NCBI GenBank assembly: GCA_025054875.1
Contig: JANWYS010000007.1
Span: forward strand, 1 to 47,463
From: Cytophagaceae bacterium
Lineage (GTDB): Bacteria > Bacteroidota > Bacteroidia > Cytophagales > Cytophagaceae
Direction of reading: 5' to 3'
DNA length: 47,463 nt
Part shown: positions 15,531 through 24,414 of the stretch, piece by piece
Numbering within the stretch: the first letter of the stretch is position 1
Layout: each line of letters begins with the position of its first letter
The notes under the pieces: generated by a model
What the model was told of the DNA's origin: nothing
The model's input: only the letters and a program-made list of their open reading frames with translations
The model's database searches: none
Program-made: the position numbers and the translations under genes

Positions 15531-17921
15531 TCATTCAATACCGACAACCGTCACACCCGCACCTCCTCTGTCGGCGTGTTCGTCTACTGCATAGGCTACC
15601 TGAGAAAAAGTTTTCAGATGATTTCGAATAGCTGTACGCAATATTCCATCACCTTTTCCGTGAATGATACGAACAGTGTGAATACCCAGCAGGATGGAAT
15701 CGTCTATTAATTGTTCTACTTCTTTCAATGCTTCATCAACCCTTTTGCCGCGTATGTCAATTTCCGGTTTAAATTCGAGTGATTTGGAATGTATATCCAA
15801 CGACATAGCAATTCTTTTTTCTGTACTCTTTTTTTCTTTATTCGTCAGTTTTTGTAAGCGGTTAATTTTAATTACAGATTTCAAAGAGCCTATGAGCACT
15901 TCTGCTTCCTTGTCTTTTATAGAAATAATTTCTCCTATGGCATCGCTGTTTTTAATTCTTACTGTGTCGCCCGGTGAGAAATTGGTTTCGGTCGTATTTG
16001 CAGCGTCTGTTTGCTCTTGCTCATCGTAACTTTCATTTACAGACAATTCTTCGTTTTTAAACTTTTCAAGCTCTGTGCGGAGTTGTTTGGTTATTTCTTT
16101 ATCGGCCTGTTGTTCTTTTATTTCTCTTATGGTGCGTTCTATTATTTGATTAGTTTTTTCTATGAGTTGTCTAGCTTCGGTTTTGGCTTGATGGATGTAT
16201 TTATTTTTGTTTTTTTGCAAATCATTGATCAATTCATTGTACTTGTTCATAAGGCCGTTGATTTCTTCCTGCTTAATCTTGTATTCTTGAATTAGCGAAA
16301 TGTATTGGCTTTTTTCTTTTTCGATTTCTTTAAGCAGAGTGTCATACTCGATGGAAGAACTTCCTGCTATTTGCTTTGCTTTATCAATGAGAGCGCTGCG
16401 TAGCCCGATTTTTTGAGCTATTTCCGTAGCATAGGAACTTCCGGGCTTTCCGATTTGAAGAACGTAGGTAGGCTCCATTTTTTCGAGATTATAGAGCATA
16501 GCGCCGTTCACAATACCGGGTGTATTTTCAGCAAAAGATTTTAAATTGGCAAAATGAGTTGTTACAATGCCATATACAGATAGGGAGTTCAGTTCATCCA
16601 ATATGGCCTGAGCTATTGCCGAGCCGATGTGAGGTTCTGTGCCCGTGCCTATCTCATCTATGAGTATCAAAGATTGTGGGCCAGCCATTTTTAAAAAATA
16701 GTTCATGTTAGTAAGATGAGCGCTGTACGTACTTAAGTCATTTTCGATAGATTGCTCATCACCCATATCAAGAAATATATCTTGAAACAAGCCCATAGTG
16801 CTGCTTTCGTCCATCGGTACTGGCAAGCCGCATTGCCACATATATTGAAGTAATCCTACTGTTTTGAGGCATACAGATTTTCCTCCGGCATTCGGGCCGG
16901 AAATGATGATTATACGTTGAGAGGCATTAAGTTCAATATTGAGAGGCACAATTTCTTTTGAAGAAGCTTTGCAGTTCAGGTACAAAAGAGGATGAATTGC
17001 ATTCTGCCATTTTAGAGTGGCTTTTTTTTGCATAACAGGTTTGCATGCTCCTATGAGCAAAGCAAAAGCCGCATTGGCATGCAAAAAATCTACTTCACAC
17101 AGCAGGTCAAACAACTGCTTGATTTCATTGACGTGGCTTCGTATATATTCAGAGAGAGATTTCAGAATACGCACTACTTCTTTTTGCTCTTCGATTTCCA
17201 ATTCACGGATTTGATTGTTCATTTCAAAAATCTCAGCCGGCTCTATAAAAGTGGTTTGGCCTGTGGCGGATTCATCATGGATGAACCCTTTGATTTTTCT
17301 TTTGTATTCTGACTTTACAGGTACCACCAAACGGGCATTACGAATTGTGGGAGCAAGTTCATCATCTGCCATTCCCTCACGAATGAGGAAGCGCATGATT
17401 TTGTCTGTTGTTTTAGTGAGTTGCTGGCGGGCATGAGCAAGGTTTTGTCGCAATTCCAAAAGTTCAGGCGATGCATTGTCGCGCACCATGCCATTATCAT
17501 CAATTATCGAATTGATTTTGTAGTAAAATTTTTTGTCCGTTTGAATATGTTTGCACAAATCATAAAGCGCAGGGTATTCATCAGTATTGCGTAAGAAAAA
17601 ACTTGCGCATGTATACGATGTGTGTAAAGCTAATTTTATTTGTTTAAATTCTTCAGCCTCCAGATAGGCTCCTATAGGCTTCAGCTTATGAAGGTACGGC
17701 TCTATGTCAATGTAATGCTTGTCCGGGAATGGGATGTTCTGCGCAATGATCTTTTTAAATTCAATGATTCGATCAATTTGATTGGATATGTATTGAATAT
17801 CCATTGTAAAGGAGAGCTGATGAACTTTTCCTTTAGCGCTGCTTCCCCAGCAATGCTCAGCGATAAGCTCTTTTATTTTGTTGAATCCAAGTTTAACTTC
17901 AATACTTTCGGGGTATATCAT
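15531..17921 (-). CDS. mutS2: endonuclease MutS2
   Basis: A 796-residue MutS2. The order is: an N-terminal core/clamp region, the ATPase domain with Walker A G-P-N-A-G-G-K-S at about residues 340-347, a Walker B region L-I-L-I-D-E-I-G-T-G-T, a long coiled coil (about 510-640), a KOW-like segment (F-S-P-G-D-T-V-R-I-K), and the C-terminal Smr domain (D-I-R-G-K-R-V-D-E-A and H-G-K-G-D-G-I-L-R). MutS2 lacks the mismatch-reading domain of MutS. It is linked to suppression of recombination and, in Bacillus, to splitting collided ribosomes. All motifs are intact. Operonic with the DinB-like gene upstream and yidD downstream. Confidence 0.96.
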   Translation of the reverse strand: MIYPESIEVKLGFNKIKELIAEHCWGSSAKGKVHQLSFTMDIQYISNQIDRIIEFKKIIAQNIPFPDKHYIDIEPYLHKLKPIGAYLEAEEFKQIKLALHTSYTCASFFLRNTDEYPALYDLCKHIQTDKKFYYKINSIIDDNGMVRDNASPELLELRQNLAHARQQLTKTTDKIMRFLIREGMADDELAPTIRNARLVVPVKSEYKRKIKGFIHDESATGQTTFIEPAEIFEMNNQIRELEIEEQKEVVRILKSLSEYIRSHVNEIKQLFDLLCEVDFLHANAAFALLIGACKPVMQKKATLKWQNAIHPLLYLNCKASSKEIVPLNIELNASQRIIIISGPNAGGKSVCLKTVGLLQYMWQCGLPVPMDESSTMGLFQDIFLDMGDEQSIENDLSTYSAHLTNMNYFLKMAGPQSLILIDEIGTGTEPHIGSAIAQAILDELNSLSVYGIVTTHFANLKSFAENTPGIVNGAMLYNLEKMEPTYVLQIGKPGSSYATEIAQKIGLRSALIDKAKQIAGSSSIEYDTLLKEIEKEKSQYISLIQEYKIKQEEINGLMNKYNELINDLQKNKNKYIHQAKTEARQLIEKTNQIIERTIREIKEQQADKEITKQLRTELEKFKNEELSVNESYDEQEQTDAANTTETNFSPGDTVRIKNSDAIGEIISIKDKEAEVLIGSLKSVIKINRLQKLTNKEKKSTEKRIAMSLDIHSKSLEFKPEIDIRGKRVDEALKEVEQLIDDSILLGIHTVRIIHGKGDGILRTAIRNHLKTFSQVAYAVDEHADRGGAGVTVVGIE

Positions 17922-17932
17922 GCGAATAGAAA

Positions 17933-18511
17933 CTACAACATATCGGCCGTTTCGGCATTTTGACTCAGCAACTCTTTTTTAGATACGGTTTTTATTATTT
18001 TATCTATACGTTTTTTCTGCAAAAGATGATGCTTGTAATGCAGTACAATAAGTTTGTACCACTGGTAAGGATTGAGGGCGCCAAATGCCGGATGTTCTGC
18101 CCGGTTGTTTTTATTGTTGCTTTTATCTATCTCTATGGCTATCCGCTGCATTTCTTTTGTGAAGGCATACATCTGATCAAGCACTACTGATGGCTTTTCG
18201 GGTTGTACAGGTACGTACGGAGATTCTAACTTTTTTATTTTAAAGGGGGGATATCCGAAGTTTAACACAAAAAATCCTTTCAAAGTGATGTTCTTCCTTC
18301 CGGATGAATTTTCGCCCGACAAACATTTGCGTATGGCAGCCAGATGAAACTCATAACTGCCTCTGATGAGATGGTCAAAGAGCTGTCCTATGCTCCATTC
18401 AGATACTTTAGTTTGTCGGCGAAATTGATTTTCGCCATAATATTCCAATTCCTTTATCAGGTATTTTGCTATGGGTAAAAATTTCTGATGATATAACTTT
18501 TGAGTACGCAC
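17933..18511 (-). CDS. DinB-like (DUF1569-type) protein
   Basis: A 192-residue four-helix-bundle protein of the DinB/YfiT superfamily. Possible metal-ligand histidines are visible at H47 in L-F-D-H-L and in the H-Y-K-H-H-L motif near residue 155, the usual positions. Superfamily members include thiol-transfer enzymes, but no specific activity can be read here. Not related to DNA polymerase IV, which shares the name. The gap to mutS2 is 11 bases, consistent with one transcript. Confidence 0.82.
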   Translation of the reverse strand: MRTQKLYHQKFLPIAKYLIKELEYYGENQFRRQTKVSEWSIGQLFDHLIRGSYEFHLAAIRKCLSGENSSGRKNITLKGFFVLNFGYPPFKIKKLESPYVPVQPEKPSVVLDQMYAFTKEMQRIAIEIDKSNNKNNRAEHPAFGALNPYQWYKLIVLHYKHHLLQKKRIDKIIKTVSKKELLSQNAETADML

Positions 18512-18571
18512 GCTTTGTATTATTAGTTTTACAGAGACAAAGGTACTACATGGAAAGGTAAATTTTAATAA

Positions 18572-19366
18572 CTAAATTTTTGAGTATTTAAAAAACTTTT
18601 CCTCATGAATACCCACACCAAAAAGAGCGAAATCGTATTTGACAGGATCATTAGGGTCAAATTTTTTTAAGTTTTCGGTGAGTTCTTCAGCAGTCTTCCA
18701 GTCGTTCTGTTTACGAGTTATAAGTTGTAGTTTTCGTGCTATGCGGCTCACGTGCAAGTCGCAGGGGCATACGAGTTGTGAGGTTTTTATGTTGTTCCAT
18801 ATTCCAAAATCTACGCCTTTGTCATCTTTTCTTACCATCCAGCGCAGGTACATATTCAAACGTTTGCATGCCGAGTTACGTGCCGGTGTGGGTATATGTT
18901 TTATTGTGCGCTGTGGATGATTGGGCAAGCTGAAAAAGGCTTGATGAAAACTAATGAGTCCATTGCCGATGTTCTTGTCATGCTCATGCACTGCATCGGA
19001 AAATACAAGTTCAAGAGAGTCATATTTTTTGTATAAAAACTTTAGTGCTTTTATAAAGTATAGCAGGTCAGTTTGGTTAAAAGTGCGATGTTTGAAGTCG
19101 GGTATTTTTCTTAAATCTCTCTCGGTATGATGTAATATGAAATCATGAGGTGCGTGTTCAAAAATATGAATGAGCTGCATGCATTTGTTAATGATGGTTT
19201 TGCGTTGTCCCCATGCCAGGGTAGCGGCCAAAAAACCCATGACTTCTATGTCTTGTTTTTTTTCAAAGAGATGTGGTATACAAATGGGATCGTTTTCAAT
19301 AAATTTTTTTTGGTTGTACCGTTCATAATTTTCGTCTAAAAAATTTTTGAGTGTCTCAAAATTCAC
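18572..19366 (-). CDS. TIGR02757/DUF2400 family protein
   Basis: A 264-residue protein of the TIGR02757 family, common in Bacteroidota. Typical features are the F-L-A-A-T-L-A-W-G-Q-R-K-T-I segment near residue 45, the R-W-M-V-R segment and the C-P-C-D-L-H-V-S-R-I-A-R-K-L motif. The last resembles the helix-hairpin-helix glycosylase superfamily in style. Its function is not established. It lies upstream of the DinB-like and mutS2 genes (60-base gap), so a DNA-related role is conceivable, but this is inference from position. Confidence 0.88.
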   Translation of the reverse strand: MNFETLKNFLDENYERYNQKKFIENDPICIPHLFEKKQDIEVMGFLAATLAWGQRKTIINKCMQLIHIFEHAPHDFILHHTERDLRKIPDFKHRTFNQTDLLYFIKALKFLYKKYDSLELVFSDAVHEHDKNIGNGLISFHQAFFSLPNHPQRTIKHIPTPARNSACKRLNMYLRWMVRKDDKGVDFGIWNNIKTSQLVCPCDLHVSRIARKLQLITRKQNDWKTAEELTENLKKFDPNDPVKYDFALFGVGIHEEKFFKYSKI

Positions 19367-19469
19367 TTTAGTTTTTTTTTGAATAACGTTTCTGAATGGT
19401 TTTAATAAAGCGGTTTATATACGATTTGAAAGAGTATGACTATTTTGTATGCTGACATCAGGATGGGCG

Positions 19470-19880
19470 TCAGATGTTCACTTCTTTGTCTTCATACTTA
19501 GAGGGGCATTTTGTTTGAATTTCTTTGGCTACGAAAACATTTTCCTCAAATCGCCCCACTACTACCACTTTTTCGGAAGCTTCAAAATTTTGTGGTTTTG
19601 AATTTCTATAAACTACTTCTTGCTCTCTTCGCGTGCTATCTATAAGGATGAACCGGAAATAGTTTGCATCCACCAGAGGGTTGTAATACATTCCGGTGAT
19701 GTTGCCATGAGCATCTTTTTTTAATTCGCCTACTACGTGTACGTAATCACGGTTGCCATTCAAGCTCATCTGTTCTGCTTCAGAAAATGTGCAATACTTG
19801 CTTACATCACTTGAGGTGGCAAATATAATGGCCACAGCTACGGCAATCACTACTAATGCTATGATGTGAGATGTTTTCAT
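19470..19880 (-). CDS. ccmE: cytochrome c maturation haem chaperone CcmE, CXXXY type
   Basis: CcmE binds haem covalently in the periplasm and hands it to apocytochrome c. The 136-residue protein has an N-terminal anchor helix (about residues 5-21), then the OB-fold with V-V-G-E-L-K and V-V-V-V-G-R-F. The haem-binding motif is C125-P-S-K-Y129, i.e. the CXXXY variant rather than the HXXXY of proteobacteria. It is the last gene of the ccmB-C-D-E block, 13 bases after ccmD. Confidence 0.92.
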   Translation of the reverse strand: MKTSHIIALVVIAVAVAIIFATSSDVSKYCTFSEAEQMSLNGNRDYVHVVGELKKDAHGNITGMYYNPLVDANYFRFILIDSTRREQEVVYRNSKPQNFEASEKVVVVGRFEENVFVAKEIQTKCPSKYEDKEVNI

Positions 19881-19893
19881 AAACAGAAATTCA

Positions 19894-20115
19894 CTATTTG
19901 TTCAGATGTTTTTCTATGCGTTTGATCTTTCTTTCCAAAAGGAATAAGAAAACATATAATCCAGTCAGGATGATAGCAATGATAATAATCACTATGTATA
20001 TACCACCTTGCCGGCGTAAAGCACCTTCTGTGGATGAGTTTTGTGCAAATGTCTGAATGAGTGCTATTACCGATAGCAGCCATGTGAGGAGTGATTTTTT
20101 TTGCAAACGAATCAT
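19894..20115 (-). CDS. CcmD-like small membrane protein
   Basis: A 73-residue protein with a hydrophobic N-terminal segment (about residues 10-25), a short linker, and one strong transmembrane helix (about 38-60). A basic cytoplasmic end follows (E-R-K-I-K-R-I-E-K-H). This matches CcmD, which stabilises the CcmC-CcmE complex. Sequence conservation in CcmD is very low, so the call leans on position: it overlaps ccmC by four bases and precedes ccmE. Confidence 0.8.
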   Translation of the reverse strand: MIRLQKKSLLTWLLSVIALIQTFAQNSSTEGALRRQGGIYIVIIIIAIILTGLYVFLFLLERKIKRIEKHLNK

Positions 20116-20813
20116 ATGTTGTGCTGTTGGTTTTCTAAGTTAAACAGAATTTTTTTAATGCGAATTTGCAACAGAGTTATCCATACTCCAAGAAGGGTGA
20201 CTCCCACTGTTGAGATGTAAAAAACGATGCGCATTTGAGCATCTGCATCTTTAGGATTTAAGCCGGGATTGCCTTCTTTGCCGGGGTGCAATGAAAACCC
20301 GGCCAGTCTGGGCATAATGTAGATGAGTGCTATAAAGGAAGGAAATGCGAATACATTGTACACCGCAGAAATTCTGGCGCGTTGTTGAGTGTCGGCGATA
20401 CCTCCTCTCAATACAAAATAAGCAAGGTACAGTATCATACCGATGGATACACCAATCATTTTAGGATCTTTCATTTCCCATGGAGTGCCCCATGCATAAG
20501 CTCCCCAAAACATCCCCGTTATGATTCCCAATATTCCGTATACCACACCGGTAGTAGCAAAACCTGATGAATAAAAATCATTTTCAGCAGTTGGTTTAGA
20601 GAGGTATTTGATGGCATACACGAGAGATACTATAAGCAAAATAGTCATTCCAAACCACATAGGTACATGATAATATAAATTTCGAATGGTTTCATTTAAC
20701 TTGGCGTCGTTGGGCACTTTCATCACTAACCCGACTGTGTAGGCAATAACCACGCAGAGGAAACTCAGAATTTTCCAACTATAATTTTGGATAAATTTAT
20801 CTTTTGCGTTCAT
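20112..20813 (-). CDS. ccmC: haem handling protein CcmC
   Basis: CcmC loads haem onto CcmE at the periplasmic face of the inner membrane. The 233-residue protein has about six transmembrane helices and the tryptophan-rich WWD-type motif W-G-A-Y-A-W-G-T-P-W-E-M at 103-114. H49 in Y-Y-H-V-P and H180 or so in F-S-L-H-P are candidate haem-ligand histidines flanking the motif. It sits between ccmB (19-base gap) and ccmD (overlap). Confidence 0.94.
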   Translation of the reverse strand: MNAKDKFIQNYSWKILSFLCVVIAYTVGLVMKVPNDAKLNETIRNLYYHVPMWFGMTILLIVSLVYAIKYLSKPTAENDFYSSGFATTGVVYGILGIITGMFWGAYAWGTPWEMKDPKMIGVSIGMILYLAYFVLRGGIADTQQRARISAVYNVFAFPSFIALIYIMPRLAGFSLHPGKEGNPGLNPKDADAQMRIVFYISTVGVTLLGVWITLLQIRIKKILFNLENQQHNI

Positions 20814-20832
20814 GCTATCTCAATAAATCACA

Positions 20833-21507
20833 TCAATGGTTTACTCCGATAAATGGAAACAGGATTACAGACAATGCTACATATATAGCGTTGAGTGCTA
20901 TGAGCATAGCGAAGTCTTGCACAGATACAGAGTAAGAGAGGCCATCTATGGCATTTTTAGATAATCTTAGCACAAGCAAAAATAAAGGGATCACTACGGG
21001 TATGCCCAACACCGCCATTAAGGTGAAACTGTTTTCGGCTTTGGCAGCAATGGCAGCAATCATAGTGAAGACTGAAGAAATAGCTACAGCCCCTAATACC
21101 ATGGTAAGTATGAAAGCGCTCTTATTTTGTACGGGAATACCTAAAACCAGGCTGTAAAAAATCAACGCTACCAATGCTATAATGAGCATGAGCAGAGCAT
21201 TATATATAATTTTTGAAAGTATAACTGCCTGAGGTCTAACTAATGTATACATATATATGCTAAGTCCTTTCCGCTCTAACAAAAAACTTTTGGAAACAGC
21301 ATTAACAGAGGCAAATAAAATAATGATCCAGAACAGGGCGTTCCATATGCCGGGCGAAATTTTTTCTAACTTCATACCAATGCCCAGATAACATATAAAC
21401 ACCGCACAGGCTACATATAGCAACAGGCCATTTAAGGTATTTCGTTGTCTCCACTCCAGGAGCCATTCTTTGTTCAGTAAAATGAATATTTGTTTGTACA
21501 GTTGCAT
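20833..21507 (-). CDS. ccmB: haem exporter membrane subunit CcmB
   Basis: A 224-residue, six-helix inner-membrane protein of the CcmB family, the membrane partner of the ATPase CcmA. The pair releases holo-CcmE from CcmC. Family features: N-terminal K-E-W-L-L-E-W-R-Q-R, a F-W-I-I-I-L-F-A-S-V helix and the A-I-I... P-V-V-I-P-L-F-L helix. ccmA is not in this window; the gene upstream is the divergent pheS, so CcmA must be encoded elsewhere. It is the first gene of ccmB-C-D-E. Confidence 0.93.
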   Translation of the reverse strand: MQLYKQIFILLNKEWLLEWRQRNTLNGLLLYVACAVFICYLGIGMKLEKISPGIWNALFWIIILFASVNAVSKSFLLERKGLSIYMYTLVRPQAVILSKIIYNALLMLIIALVALIFYSLVLGIPVQNKSAFILTMVLGAVAISSVFTMIAAIAAKAENSFTLMAVLGIPVVIPLFLLVLRLSKNAIDGLSYSVSVQDFAMLIALNAIYVALSVILFPFIGVNH

Positions 21508-21553
21508 TTCTGACTATGGGCGCTAATTTAGGGCAAAAATTTTATCTTTTCGC

Positions 21554-22576
21554 ATGCTCGAGAAAATTAAAGAATTAACTGAGAACATTAATCAATATCA
21601 AATAGACTCGAAAGAGCAGTTAGAACAGTTCAGATTAGAATACATCAGTAAAAAAGGTAAAATATCAGAATTATTCGAAAACTTCAAAGAGATATCCGGT
21701 GAACAAAAAAAACTAATTGGCCAGGAATTGAATAAGCTAAAACAATTTGCACAGGAAAAGTTTGAAGCTTTTTCAACTGAGCTTAGCAAAAAAGAAGTTT
21801 TAATAAAAGAAGACATAGATTACACGCTTCCTCCTCCTCCTGCTATGTTGGGCAGCCGCCATCCTTTAACTGTGGTGCGCGAGAAAATAATATATGTGTT
21901 TGAGCGTATGGGATTCAACCTGTCGGATGGCCCGGAAATAGAAGATGATTGGCATAACTTTACCGCATTGAATTTTCCGCACAATCATCCGGCACGTGAG
22001 ATGCAGGATACGTTTTTCATCGAAAAAAATCCCGACATCACTTTGCGCACGCACACATCGTCTGTGCAGATACGTGTAATGGAAAATTCCACACCGCCGA
22101 TACGCACTTTATCACCAGGACGTGTATATAGAAATGAAGCTATATCAGCTCGTGCGCATTGTGTGTTCCACCAGATAGAGGGATTGTATGTAGATAAGAG
22201 TGTAAGTTTTGCCGACCTGAAAAATACTCTTTATGTGTTTGCTAAAGAAATGTTTGGCAAAGATACAAAAATCAGGCTGAGACCCTCTTATTTCCCTTTT
22301 ACAGAACCAAGTGCAGAAATGGATGTATCTTGCCTGATATGCAAAGGTAAAGGATGTAATGTATGCAAGTATTCCGGCTGGGTAGAAATAGGAGGCGCCG
22401 GCATGGTAGATCCCAATGTGCTGGAAAATTGTAATATAAACTCTGAACAATATACCGGATATGCTTTCGGAATGGGCATTGAGCGCATCACCATGTTGAT
22501 ATACGGAATAAAAGATTTGAGGCTTTTCACAGAAAACGATGTGCGGTTTTTGCGTCAGTTCAAAGCTATTGAATGA
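21554..22576 (+). CDS. pheS: phenylalanine-tRNA ligase alpha subunit
   Basis: PheS forms the (alpha-beta)2 enzyme with PheT and carries the catalytic site that charges tRNA-Phe. The 340-residue protein begins with a tRNA-binding coiled coil (residues 1-80). The class II motifs follow: motif 1 around G-S-R-H-P-L-T, motif 2 around R-T-H-T-S-S-V-Q, the phenylalanine-binding F-H-Q-I-E-G, and motif 3 G-M-G-I-E-R. All are intact. pheT is not adjacent. It is divergent from ccmB across 46 bases; a TATCTTTT at 21543 may be its -7 element. Confidence 0.96.
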   Translation: MLEKIKELTENINQYQIDSKEQLEQFRLEYISKKGKISELFENFKEISGEQKKLIGQELNKLKQFAQEKFEAFSTELSKKEVLIKEDIDYTLPPPPAMLGSRHPLTVVREKIIYVFERMGFNLSDGPEIEDDWHNFTALNFPHNHPAREMQDTFFIEKNPDITLRTHTSSVQIRVMENSTPPIRTLSPGRVYRNEAISARAHCVFHQIEGLYVDKSVSFADLKNTLYVFAKEMFGKDTKIRLRPSYFPFTEPSAEMDVSCLICKGKGCNVCKYSGWVEIGGAGMVDPNVLENCNINSEQYTGYAFGMGIERITMLIYGIKDLRLFTENDVRFLRQFKAIE

Positions 22577-23061
22577 TTGCTTTTTCCATCATAATCCAAA
22601 CCCATGAATTAAAATTCGGATCAATATGTGGTAATCAATTAACCGGTAAATTCAGACATGTATGAGGCTCTAATGTTCATGCATTGATTTGACGCAATAC
22701 TAATTCAGAACCATATGTTCAGTAAAATTCCTTCATCTCGGGAAATCAAACCGTAATGAGGAAGTGTGTTTTTCTTATCATTGTATGCATCAGTAAAAAT
22801 TTGGTAGTGTAAGCCAACACTAATTTATAGCAGTACAAATTGTAGGGCACTACATTTTTCTGTTGCAATCCATTAGAAACAAATCATTATGATTCTGGTC
22901 ATATCCTTCTCTTGAAAAAACTTCGTAAGTGACTTTTTCTGATATATAAAACGCAACAATGCTGCTATAATCCCATAAGTCATTCTGCACTGAATGAATG
23001 TATTTTATACTGATACATGCTGAATATAAATAAGCGCAGAGAGAATGTTGCTCCATGTTCA
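22577..23061. other. gene-free stretch, possible gene debris
   Basis: About 485 bases with no clear gene. On the minus strand a 71-codon frame (22850-23065) overlaps the end of rseP. It includes a protein-like stretch (D-L-W-D-Y-S-S-I-V-A-F-Y-I-S-E-K-V-T-Y-E-V-F), so a fragment of a lost gene is possible, but nothing is recognisable. Confidence 0.35.
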
Positions 23062-24414
23062 TCATTTGAAAAAGCCAAATATGTCGTTAGCATTGGCATA
23101 TATCATGAGTCCGAAGAGAAATATCATACCGGCATAATTGAGATACTCCATAAGTTTTTCGTTTGGTTCTTTGCCGGTGATCATTTCGTAGAGTATGAAA
23201 ATAACATAGCCTCCATCTAACATGGGTATAGGTAGGAAGTTCATGAAAGCGAGTATTACAGAGATGAGAGCTGTCATGAGTAAGAAACTTTCTATGGTAA
23301 AGTATTGGGGAAACAGTTTAGTCATGGAGCCAAAACCTCCTATATGTTTATAACCCTCTACTTTAGGACTAAATATGAGTTTAAACTGAGCTATGTATGA
23401 ACCCAGTACGGAAAAAGTTTTTAGGAATCCGGCGGGTATGGCTTGCCAAAAAGAGTAATTAATGACTTCGTATTTGAGGAATGCCTCATCGCTCACAGGT
23501 CTAATTCCGAGTATGCCGCTGGCGGGTACAGTCATGGATACGTGTACTGTGTCATTGTTTCGTAATGCATGAATGACTACTTCCTTTTCCTTATTTTTTT
23601 GTATTTCTGCGCGGAAGTCGTCAAAGTAATTTGTATAGGTGTTATTCACGCCAATGAGCTTGTCTCCCTTTTTCAATCCTTTTTCGGGAGCGAGAGATTT
23701 TTTGTCAAAATCTTCTATCACAAAGGGAAAACGTGGAGCTATGAATCCCTTAGGATTTTTGCGCAATACATCTTTGATGAAGTTTTCGGGTATTTCAATA
23801 TTCTGGACTCTTCCATTGCGCAGCACTTGAATAGTTTTAGCCTGGCTGATGATCATGTCGTGGGGTATCTTGTAAAAATTTTCAACTTTTTTGTTGTCAA
23901 TGCTAAGAATCTTGTCGCCGTTTTGAAGTCCTGCCTGCATGGCTAAGGAATCGCACATGATTCCGTATTTTACGTTTTCGTTGGGCAAGTAGCGTTCTCC
24001 CCATGTAGCGAGTACAATGGTATAGATAAATACACCGAGCATAAAGTTTACGATGATACCGCCCATGATAATGATAAGCCTTTGCCATGCAGGTTTTGAG
24101 CGATATTCCCAAGGTTGTGGGGGTTGCTTAAGTTGTTCTTTATCCATAGATTCATCGGCCATGCCGGCTATTTTCACATAGCCGCCAAGAGGGAACCATC
24201 CTATGCCATATTCGGTATCGCCTTTTTTCTTTTTAAACAATGCAAAATTCAACATGTTAGGGAATGGGAATAAGAAATCGAAGAAGAGATAAAATTTTTC
24301 TACTCTGGTTTTGAATATACGTGCAGCAGCATAGTGGCCAAACTCATGAAGCACGATTAATATGGACAAACTGATAAAAAGTTGGGCTATTTGTACCCAG
24401 TTTACACTACTCAT
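23062..24414 (-). CDS. rseP: site-2 protease RseP
   Basis: RseP is an intramembrane zinc protease that cuts anti-sigma factors and signal-peptide remnants. The 450-residue protein has the zinc motif H-E-F-G-H at residues 23-27 in the first transmembrane helix. Two PDZ-like regions follow (around G-L-Q-N-G-D-K-I-L-S-I and G-L-K-K-G-D-K-L-I-G-V), with M-L-D-G-G-Y, carrying the third zinc ligand, near residue 400. Full length. Its start overlaps the dxr stop by four bases (ATGA at 24411-24414), so it is translated together with dxr. Confidence 0.95.
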   Translation of the reverse strand: MSSVNWVQIAQLFISLSILIVLHEFGHYAAARIFKTRVEKFYLFFDFLFPFPNMLNFALFKKKKGDTEYGIGWFPLGGYVKIAGMADESMDKEQLKQPPQPWEYRSKPAWQRLIIIMGGIIVNFMLGVFIYTIVLATWGERYLPNENVKYGIMCDSLAMQAGLQNGDKILSIDNKKVENFYKIPHDMIISQAKTIQVLRNGRVQNIEIPENFIKDVLRKNPKGFIAPRFPFVIEDFDKKSLAPEKGLKKGDKLIGVNNTYTNYFDDFRAEIQKNKEKEVVIHALRNNDTVHVSMTVPASGILGIRPVSDEAFLKYEVINYSFWQAIPAGFLKTFSVLGSYIAQFKLIFSPKVEGYKHIGGFGSMTKLFPQYFTIESFLLMTALISVILAFMNFLPIPMLDGGYVIFILYEMITGKEPNEKLMEYLNYAGMIFLFGLMIYANANDIFGFFK

